A program made the translations under genes and the position numbers. From Mogibacterium sp. (GTDB taxonomy: Bacteria; Bacillota; Clostridia; Peptostreptococcales; Anaerovoracaceae), in assembly GCA_017512365.1 (NCBI GenBank), contig JAFWGQ010000001.1, forward strand, positions 94,863 through 131,843: a stretch of 36,981 nt of DNA. Reading direction: 5' to 3'. Within the stretch, counting starts at the first letter, position 1; each line of letters opens with the position of its first letter. The notes beneath the pieces were generated by a model, which worked only from the letters and a program-made list of their open reading frames with translations, was not told where the DNA came from and did no database searches. This document shows positions 31,458 through 36,981 of the stretch, piece after piece.

Positions 31458-31785
31458 GAAAGACAAGATGGTTGATCTCAAAGGAGCGAGCAGCACCATG
31501 AAGCTGGGAATGCTTCTATACACAGCTATAGTGGTTGCTCTTATAGTCGGAGCATGCCACGCATATGCAGCAGGAGATCCGATCAGTACGGTAAACAGGC
31601 TGAGTGAGTTCATATTCAGTCTGATCAGGGCGATCGGACTTATATTGCTTGGCCTTGGCATCATGCAGGTCGGACTTTCGCTGAAGTCCCACGACCCGAG
31701 CCAGAGAGCCAATGGATTCCTTACTGTGGCAGGCGGAATCATAATCACATTCACCAAGGAAATACTGACAATGATAACAGGTTAG
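31447..31785 (+). CDS. Maff2/VirB2-like small membrane protein
   Basis: 112 residues, overlapping virD4 by 11 bases, with an AAGGAGG site inside its end. Signal-like first span (LLYTAIVVALIVGACHAYA) then two spans with IRAIGLILLGLGIMQVGLS and a second with FLTVAGGIIITF, connected by a hydrophilic SHDPSQRANG loop. This is the layout of Maff2 family proteins, thought to be the pilin-like VirB2 counterpart of Gram-positive ICEs. Confidence 0.78.
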   Translation: MTDKKDKMVDLKGASSTMKLGMLLYTAIVVALIVGACHAYAAGDPISTVNRLSEFIFSLIRAIGLILLGLGIMQVGLSLKSHDPSQRANGFLTVAGGIIITFTKEILTMITG

Positions 31786-31830
31786 TTTTAAGGTATCACT
31801 CTATTTGATTGGTGCCGGAAAGGAGAAAAA

Positions 31831-32064
31831 ATGAGTACAGATAAATTCCCTGAATACTTTCAGTTCTATGATCTGCATATGAAAAACGGTGAGGTAATGG
31901 TCTACGGAGAGGATTACGATACTCCGCCTGGAAAAGGAATAATCGGAGACTTCAAAAGTGGGAAGAAAAAATACCTGGAGTATGGAAACCTGTTCCACGA
32001 CTATGTTATACCGTTCGATCAGATATCTTTTATCGTTTCTACAAATGTGCAGAAATGCCTCTAA
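31831..32064 (+). CDS. Hypothetical protein
   Basis: 77 residues, AAAGGAG before the ATG. Reads YFQFYDLHMKNGEVMVYGEDYD, then KGIIGDFKSGKKKYLEYGN and IPFDQISFIVST, a beta-rich pattern. No membrane span or motif. I do not recognise it. It begins the roughly 4-kb stretch between the Maff2-like and TrbL-like genes, which are usually adjacent. Confidence 0.55.
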   Translation: MSTDKFPEYFQFYDLHMKNGEVMVYGEDYDTPPGKGIIGDFKSGKKKYLEYGNLFHDYVIPFDQISFIVSTNVQKCL

Positions 32065-32278
32065 AAAGGAAACTGGCAGCAGAAATGCTGCCTTTACATA
32101 CGCTGTATGCAAGGGAGTCGTTTTTTTTGGACTTTCAAAGATGTAGACTGTAGCCAGAAAAGAGGAAAGGACAATCGAATAGGAATGAGTGTACTTAGTG
32201 TAATTTGCTGCTGCAAACTAAAGGACGTCCGTGATGAAACAGAAACGGAACTGATCTGCAGCGAGAAAGAGGTGCCAC

Positions 32279-32722
32279 ATGATTACTTTAATGATACTGA
32301 CCACCATGAGCCTGTGGTGGGAGATGGTGAAGCTCGGAGGTAAGGCAGCCCTCTGGGTACTGAAATGGAGTGTTATCATCTTTGTGTTTATGGGATTGGT
32401 GATCCCTGCGTTCTTCTCCATATACTTTGCGATGTGCCTGATCAGTTTCATTATTTGGACAGCAGATATCATCAGAGCAAATATCATGAAGACAGAGCCA
32501 AGGCTGGACAGACCGCCTTTCGACTTCCGGAAGAACTGGAACAGACTCCTTGGAAGTATCAATAAAAGAGCGGAAAAGCAGGAAAAGAAACAAGCCTCCA
32601 GAAACAACAGCGTTTATGTTGTGAAAGGTAAGGACCTTAAGAAGGCAACTCCGGTAAAGCCGGCCAAACAACCTGTCTCAATGGATGAGATAATCCTGTA
32701 CGATCTGATACTTGATGACTGA
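32279..32722 (+). CDS. Two-span membrane protein, hypothetical
   Basis: 147 residues; GAGGTG precedes the ATG. Hydrophobic region VIIFVFMGLVIPAFFSIYFAMCLISFIIW forms a hairpin of two spans, and the C-terminal 80 residues are basic and hydrophilic (KNWNRLLGSINKRAEKQEKK, PVKPAKQPV). Such proteins occur in ICE transfer operons near the channel genes. Function unknown. The 214 bases before it contain only a doubtful small frame. Confidence 0.65.
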   Translation: MITLMILTTMSLWWEMVKLGGKAALWVLKWSVIIFVFMGLVIPAFFSIYFAMCLISFIIWTADIIRANIMKTEPRLDRPPFDFRKNWNRLLGSINKRAEKQEKKQASRNNSVYVVKGKDLKKATPVKPAKQPVSMDEIILYDLILDD

Positions 32723-32797
32723 TAGCACAGGAGTGATAACTGATGTATACTTTAGCTGTGGGAAAAACGGGACAGTAATGCCGAAAGGATGGAAACC

Positions 32798-33799
32798 ATG
32801 GCTAAGGAACGTAAAGGCGTGAACCAGAAACAGAAAATGCTGTATCTGGTAAAGATCTTCAGTGAAGAGACGGATGACAACCACTATATCACGATGCCGG
32901 AGATCATACAGAAGCTGGCGGCATACGGAGTCAATGCTGACCGCAAGACTCTGTACCAGGATTTTGAAGAGCTCAAGGACTTCGGCCTGGATATCCTGAC
33001 ATCACAGGACGGCCGCAGCTATTATTATTATCTCGGCAGCCGCGACTTCGAGCTTCCTGAGCTCAAGCTGCTCGTCGACTCTGTTCAGTCATCAAAGTTC
33101 ATCAGCGAGCATAAGTCGCGTGATCTGATCAAGAAGATAGAGGCTCTTGCCAGCAAACATGATGCGAACCAGCTCCACAGACAGGTCCTGATCGCAGGGC
33201 GTGTCAAGACGATGAACGAGAGCATCTACTATAACGTCGACAAGATCCATAACGCCATCAACTCGGACAGGCAGATCAGGTTCAGATACTATGACTGGAA
33301 TCTGGAAAAGAAAATGGAGCCCAGATATGACGGCAGATGGTATCAGTTGAGCCCGTGGGTCCTGATGTGGGATGACGAGATGTACTATCTTGTCGTGTAT
33401 GACGCCAAGCATGATATGATAACTCACTACCGCGTCGACAAGATGAAGGAGATCACTATCCTGGATGATCCGAGAGAAGGAAAGGAAGCATTCAAAGAGT
33501 TCAATATCGCCAGCTATACAAGCTCGCTGTTCGGAATGAATGTGGGCGTTGAGACCAAAGTCATGCTTGAGGGCGAGAACAGGATGGTCGGGGTTCTGAT
33601 CGATCGCTTCGGCAAGGACATAATCATAGCCCCGGTGGATGAAGATCACTTCAGAACGACTGTTACAGTGGCTGTCAGCAATCACTTTCTTGGCTGGATC
33701 ATCTCGCTCGGGGGAGGAGTACGGATAGTCGGTCCGGATCCTGTGGTAGAGCAGATGCAGACCCTGCTTAAACAGACATCAGAGCAGTACGGCATATAA
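32798..33799 (+). CDS. WYL-domain transcriptional regulator
   Basis: 333 residues from ATG 32798 (AAAGG 10 bases upstream; ATG 32789 is too close to it). N-terminal winged helix: YITMPEIIQKLAAYGVNADRKTLYQDFEELKDFGLDI. WYL domain about 145-225: IRFRYYDWN, WYQLSPWVLMWDDEMYYLVVYD, and a C-terminal WCX part ending DPVVEQMQTLLKQ. WYL regulators sense ligands such as nucleotides or ssDNA. Followed by a strong terminator, so it is a single unit within the inserted stretch. Confidence 0.92.
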   Translation: MAKERKGVNQKQKMLYLVKIFSEETDDNHYITMPEIIQKLAAYGVNADRKTLYQDFEELKDFGLDILTSQDGRSYYYYLGSRDFELPELKLLVDSVQSSKFISEHKSRDLIKKIEALASKHDANQLHRQVLIAGRVKTMNESIYYNVDKIHNAINSDRQIRFRYYDWNLEKKMEPRYDGRWYQLSPWVLMWDDEMYYLVVYDAKHDMITHYRVDKMKEITILDDPREGKEAFKEFNIASYTSSLFGMNVGVETKVMLEGENRMVGVLIDRFGKDIIIAPVDEDHFRTTVTVAVSNHFLGWIISLGGGVRIVGPDPVVEQMQTLLKQTSEQYGI

Positions 33800-33829
33800 A
33801 AGCTTAAAAAGACGACACTAAGGCACTAT

Positions 33830-33854
33830 GGCACTATGAACTAGTGCCGTTTTT
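33830..33854 (+). terminator. Terminator after the WYL regulator
   Basis: GGCACTA (33830-33836) pairs with TAGTGCC (33842-33848), loop of 5, then G and five T. An extra direct copy of AGGCACTATG precedes the stem. Confidence 0.88.
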
Positions 33855-33877
33855 ATTATGTCTGGATTTTGATGTAC

Positions 33878-33960
33878 GTTTTTTGGGACTTGCGAAGCAA
33901 ATCAGCAAAAACTGCCTGATTGGCAGCCGGAATGGTGGATGCGTGTGAGTTTTTTGGGAC
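33878..33960 (+). repeat. Direct repeat GTTTTTTGGGAC, two copies
   Basis: Identical 12-mers at 33878-33889 and 33949-33960, 71 bp apart start to start, in otherwise non-coding DNA after the WYL terminator. They could bracket a small insertion or be protein-binding sites. Nothing else is evident in 33855-34021. Confidence 0.5.
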
Positions 33961-34021
33961 ACCTGCGTTTTTAGACTTTAGGCATCAGAAGGAACTGTGT
34001 TTATTGAAAGGCGGTACTGAG

Positions 34022-34219
34022 ATGGATAAAGCAAATATCGATTACATTCTGGATATTTTCAAGACACTGTCAACGGATCTTCCGGAACAGATGCTGTACC
34101 GGGAAGACGGAGAAAGCATTGAGCTCAGAACACTTGACAGTATCGGAAGCAGCCTGGCGCAGGAACTGCAGAATAATGGATGGAGCCTGATCGGCAGTGC
34201 GATGACTGAAGCCGCATGA
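34022..34219 (+). CDS. Hypothetical small protein
   Basis: 65 residues from ATG 34022 with AAGGCGG upstream; the frame extends back to 33920 but without a start signal. Helical, acidic: IDYILDIFKTLSTDLPEQML, then SSLAQELQNNGWSLIGSAM. No motif recognised. Confidence 0.55.
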   Translation: MDKANIDYILDIFKTLSTDLPEQMLYREDGESIELRTLDSIGSSLAQELQNNGWSLIGSAMTEAA

Positions 34220-34270
34220 CAATATGCGCGGACATATAAAACACACTTAGCAGAAGAGAGGAGGACCGGG

Positions 34271-34834
34271 ATGAACATGGTGAATATGAAGAGCAGGGTC
34301 GCACACTATCCAGGATGCCACTTTGTAAGCAGGATATCTGAAGTAAACCTTGGCTATTACGAGAATACATACTATACGAAAGAGGACGGATATCGCCTTT
34401 GCAAATGCTGTGATCCGATGGCAAGACGGCTTAATGACCGGGATGAAGAGATGCTGGATTTCTGCAGGGAAAGGGCAATCAGCTATAAAGTTGAAAATGG
34501 AGAGCTGATGATCACTACGCCTTTCAGCGACTGGAAGGCATATCCTGGAGAAGGCAGCAGATACATCCTTTATCACAGGAACACAAGAGGCAACACTAAG
34601 TGCTATCACTTACAGACGGACAGGTATAGTGACGTGATGAAGATGCTTGAATATATAGATGATCACGACCGGTACAGACTTGATAATCCGCTGCCGAAAC
34701 CAAAGAAGGTAAAGGCTGCACCTAAAAATGGGACCAAAAGATACAGAGCTGCTGAGAGAAGAAACAAAGAGAAGAAGAGAAGACAGGAAATCAGAAATGT
34801 TTTGAATCTTATTGATTCACTGGCACTTATATAG
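34271..34834 (+). CDS. Hypothetical protein with cysteine motif and basic tail
   Basis: 187 residues; GAGGAGG 7 bases before the ATG. N-terminal HYPGCHFVSRI and GYRLCKCCDPM suggest a metal-binding site of the type that precedes Ada-like or phage-coded small zinc modules. The middle is mixed (ISYKVENGELMITTPFSDW). The last 50 residues are strongly basic (KKVKAAPKNG, RRNKEKKRRQEIR), so nucleic-acid binding is plausible. Family unknown. Confidence 0.6.
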   Translation: MNMVNMKSRVAHYPGCHFVSRISEVNLGYYENTYYTKEDGYRLCKCCDPMARRLNDRDEEMLDFCRERAISYKVENGELMITTPFSDWKAYPGEGSRYILYHRNTRGNTKCYHLQTDRYSDVMKMLEYIDDHDRYRLDNPLPKPKKVKAAPKNGTKRYRAAERRNKEKKRRQEIRNVLNLIDSLALI

Positions 34835-34925
34835 AGTAGGAACACAGGTTGTATTCTTCCGCAGGGGATACTCTGCAGTTGATAAAACACACTTATATTA
34901 AGGCGCTGAGCCGGGAGGATGAAAG

Positions 34926-35729
34926 ATGAAGACGATGAATCTAAAGAAGCATGCAGCCATAATACTGGCACTATTCGCAGCAATATTCTTAATGGCAAGC
35001 TGTGGTTCTTCGGAACCTGCAGAGAAGGTATATCTAGAGGATTCAGAAATCGATGCTGCATTGAGCGATGGAAATGCATACAAAGGCAAGTACATAAACA
35101 TTGCCGGCAAGGTATTTAATGTCGATCAGGACGGCGACAATATAGCGCTTCAGGCATGGTACGATCCTGAGACGGCAAACCATCAGTTCATGGTGTATGC
35201 CGATAAGGAGATGGCATCAGGTGTAAAGGAAAACGACTACATCAGAGTCGACGGAAAAATCGATGGAACCTTCACAGGTGAAAACATGCTGGGAGGCGAA
35301 GTAACGGCTATTCTTATTAAAGCAGACTCGCTGGAAGTCGGATCTTATGATGAATTGTATGCACCAGCCGAAAGCACAAAGACTGTCGGAGAGACACAGG
35401 ATCAGCATGGAGTTAAATTAACTCTCGACAGGATCGAGTATGCAAAGGGTGAAGCCAGGGTGTATGTCACTGTTAAAAACGAGTCCGGCTATAAAGCATC
35501 GATCTATACATTCGATGCAAAGGCGATACAGGACGGTAAACAGTTCAATCATGAAGACAACTATGAGGCTGGCTATGACGACATGGGCGAGATCCTGGAT
35601 GGAGCATCCAAGGAAGGCATAATCAGGTTCAAAGGACTCGATCCGGAAAAGCCGGTGAAGATCCAGATCGGAGCATACAGCGATAACTTCGATATCCAGA
35701 TGGAAGACTATGTATTTGATGTAGAATAG
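34926..35729 (+). CDS. Lipoprotein with OB-fold-like and DUF4352-like domains
   Basis: 267 residues; GGGAGG before the ATG. Signal peptide with lipobox MASC (C26 or so), so attached to the outer face of the membrane. Residues about 35-135 look like an OB-fold (GKYINIAGKVFNVDQDGD, RVDGKIDGTF), and 150-267 like a DUF4352 immunoglobulin-like domain (VTVKNESGYKASIYTFDAKAI). Often found in Clostridia; ligand unknown. It ends 13 bases before the truncated TrbL-like gene and may have replaced its N-terminal part. Confidence 0.85.
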   Translation: MKTMNLKKHAAIILALFAAIFLMASCGSSEPAEKVYLEDSEIDAALSDGNAYKGKYINIAGKVFNVDQDGDNIALQAWYDPETANHQFMVYADKEMASGVKENDYIRVDGKIDGTFTGENMLGGEVTAILIKADSLEVGSYDELYAPAESTKTVGETQDQHGVKLTLDRIEYAKGEARVYVTVKNESGYKASIYTFDAKAIQDGKQFNHEDNYEAGYDDMGEILDGASKEGIIRFKGLDPEKPVKIQIGAYSDNFDIQMEDYVFDVE

Positions 35730-35742
35730 GCATCCCTTTGAT

Positions 35743-36270
35743 ATGCTGGCACTTTTCGATATCGCACAGGGAGTCATGACAACGATCATGAGATCCTCGG
35801 GCGTTGGCTCAGCGACCAAGACCACTCTGCCGCAGTCTATGGTCACGGCTATAGAGGACTGCGGATTCTTTGAGAGCATCCCGCTCTGGGCGGTGACTCT
35901 CATAGGGAGCCTGTTCATAACAGTCCTGTCTTTCATCATCATACTCACGGTGTATGGAAGATTCTTCAGACTGTATATGTACACAGCAATAGCGCCAATA
36001 CCGCTTTCGACATTTGCAGGACAGCCTACTCAGAGCATCGGAGTCAGCTTCCTGAAGAGTTATGCCGGAGTGTGTCTTGAAGGCGCGATCATAGTTCTTG
36101 CCTGCGTCATATTCAGTAAGTTCGCGACCAGCCCGCCTGTCGTGGATGATGGTGCGGCGGCTGCGACCATGGTCTGGAAGTATGTAGGAGAGCTCGTGTT
36201 CAATATGCTGGTGCTCGTTGGGATGGTAAAGGCAAGCGATCATATAGTGAAGGAGATGCTATCTTTATAA
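35743..36270 (+). CDS. TrbL/VirB6-like channel protein, C-terminal part only
   Basis: 175 residues, at least four hydrophobic spans (WAVTLIGSLFITVLSFIIILTVYG, YTAIAPIPLSTFAG, AGVCLEGAIIVLACVIFSKF, VFNMLVLVGMVKAS). It matches the C-terminal half of ICE TrbL-like proteins, which normally run near 290 residues. The N-terminal spans are missing, there is no ribosome binding site, and the frame is closed by a stop at 35722. I infer a truncation, possibly when the preceding genes were inserted. If so, transfer by this copy may be impaired. Confidence 0.7.
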   Translation: MLALFDIAQGVMTTIMRSSGVGSATKTTLPQSMVTAIEDCGFFESIPLWAVTLIGSLFITVLSFIIILTVYGRFFRLYMYTAIAPIPLSTFAGQPTQSIGVSFLKSYAGVCLEGAIIVLACVIFSKFATSPPVVDDGAAAATMVWKYVGELVFNMLVLVGMVKASDHIVKEMLSL

Positions 36271-36279
36271 TTATAGTGT

Positions 36280-36489
36280 ATGGATGGTAAAGGTTGGTGT
36301 ATCTGTTGGTATTACTGGCCTTTATCAATCTATACATTCATTCTTGAAATGGGGCTATGCTTATCAACTGCTTATATTATCTTTTATTATCTAGAAAATA
36401 AAAAGGTGAGTGAACTTGATGATGCACAACTTGTAAACACTGTTATTCGGAGAATGGCTTGCGAGCTCTTGCTTATGCAGTCCGTTTAA
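36280..36489 (+). CDS. Doubtful small membrane ORF
   Basis: 69 codons in the 310-base gap after the TrbL-like gene. Aromatic, hydrophobic start (WCICWYYWPLSIYTFIL), then KKVSELDDAQLVNTVIRRM. No ribosome binding site and atypical composition. It may be a remnant. The expected PrgI and VirB4 genes are absent here. Nothing else is seen in 36271-36580. Confidence 0.25.
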   Translation: MDGKGWCICWYYWPLSIYTFILEMGLCLSTAYIIFYYLENKKVSELDDAQLVNTVIRRMACELLLMQSV

Positions 36490-36580
36490 TCAATTCGACA
36501 TAACACAAAGCAAGCCTTATAATTAAATGCAGAAAAAAGTTTAGTTATTGCGGCATCAAGATAAAACAGAGGAGCGGATT

Positions 36581-36981
36581 ATGAAACTTGTACTGAAAAA
36601 TGTTTTTGCCTGGGACGGACTGTACTGGATCTATGATGAAGCCGGAGTAGAGAAATATTATGTTGATGCCAGAATCGGTGACGGTGGACGGTACATATAT
36701 GTGTCCGATGCATCAAAGAAGGAAATTGGAGCTATAAGACAAAAGTCTCTGTCTCTGAAGAAAGAGTATGTCATTTCCCGTGGGAATGAGAGGGAAGGAG
36801 ACATCACCAGGAATCCCGTGCTGTATGATTATGAATACCTTGTCAGCTACAAGGACTGGATGGTGAGTGGTGATGTATATGGCTGGAACTTCAGGATCGT
36901 GTATCCGAAAGGAGATATAGCAACTTCAATTTGCGTTGACGGAGGCCTCGGTCTGGAGATCATTGAGGAGAAGTTTGAGAA
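36581..36981 (+). CDS. LURP-one-related (YxjI-like) protein, 3' partial
   Basis: 133 complete codons, open at the window edge. GAGGAG precedes the ATG. WDGLYWIYDEAGVEKYYVDA, KKEIGAIRQKSLSLKKEYVI and WMVSGDVYGWNFRIVY show the Tubby-like beta-barrel pattern of the LOR/DUF567 family. Cytoplasmic; function not established. It suggests that the conjugation operon is interrupted here. Confidence 0.7.
   Translation, partial: MKLVLKNVFAWDGLYWIYDEAGVEKYYVDARIGDGGRYIYVSDASKKEIGAIRQKSLSLKKEYVISRGNEREGDITRNPVLYDYEYLVSYKDWMVSGDVYGWNFRIVYPKGDIATSICVDGGLGLEIIEEKFE

Noticed and set aside
32107-32343. 78-codon plus-strand ORF before the membrane protein at 32279
   Set aside because: Its end overlaps a better gene in another frame, and the composition (CCC run, charged tail) is not domain-like; kept only as a doubtful small frame.
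1-36981. CRISPR array, rRNA genes or insertion-sequence transposases
   Set aside because: I saw no regularly spaced repeats, no rRNA-like stretches and no DDE or tyrosine transposase among the genes.

Overview
The window looks like DNA from an anaerobic Bacillota of the class Clostridia. The basis is oxygen-sensitive enzymes (hybrid cluster protein, AsrABC), many AGGAGG-type ribosome binding sites, sortase-type surface proteins and Clostridia-type conjugation genes. I cannot name the genus. Most of it is an integrative conjugative element (ICE) that carries a block of anaerobic sulfur and nitrogen stress genes, plus several smaller insertions.

Layout. (1) Positions 1-4584 hold ICE accessory genes on the plus strand: the end of a large SpaA/VaFE surface protein, a winged-helix protein, small ORFs, a RadC-type JAB protein and a YdbC/PC4-like ssDNA-binding protein. 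(2) Positions 4791-9704 hold a hybrid-cluster-protein module: a DUF1858-DUF438-hemerythrin-PAS protein, a convergent Crp/Fnr regulator (Crp1), then DUF1858, hcp, cupin and ferredoxin genes. (3) Positions 9705-10476 are a scar: a 13-bp tandem repeat, the 3' part of a tRNA-Cys gene ending in CCA, a terminator and two small ORFs. They run into a Crp/Fnr gene (Crp2) that has lost its DNA-binding half. (4) Positions 10709-19905 hold an Fe-S protein gene, then one compact operon: asrA-asrB-asrC, an FNT-family channel (likely hydrosulfide export), a SirC-HemC fusion, a CobA-HemD fusion, hemB and a third Crp/Fnr regulator (Crp3). (5) Positions 20362-22427 hold an AbrB-like regulator with a glycosyltransferase, a truncated ORF and an acylphosphatase. 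(6) From 22507 to the end is the ICE transfer region: ArdC-like, Toprim, DUF3846, a probable oriT, MobC-like, relaxase, PcfB, second ArdC-like, VirD4, Maff2-like and a truncated TrbL-like protein. Within it are two insertions: a DUF1801 gene pair, and about 4 kb with a WYL regulator, hypothetical genes and a lipoprotein.

How it works together. The asr operon encodes reduction of sulfite to sulfide, a likely exit channel for sulfide, and the steps from 5-aminolevulinate to siroheme, the AsrC cofactor. It lacks HemA and HemL, so aminolevulinate must come from elsewhere. The Hcp module deals with hydroxylamine or NO-type stress. Four promoters (DUF438 gene, hcp operon, Fe-S gene, asr operon) share one plan. 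Each has a palindrome whose centre lies exactly 29.5 bp upstream of the first base of a -10 hexamer, about -41.5 from the start site, as in class II activation by Crp/Fnr proteins. The palindromes fall into three sequence types, and three Crp/Fnr genes (one broken) lie beside them. This suggests a set of paralogous regulator-operator pairs controlling a portable sulfite/nitrosative-stress island, and it is the most interesting signal in the window.
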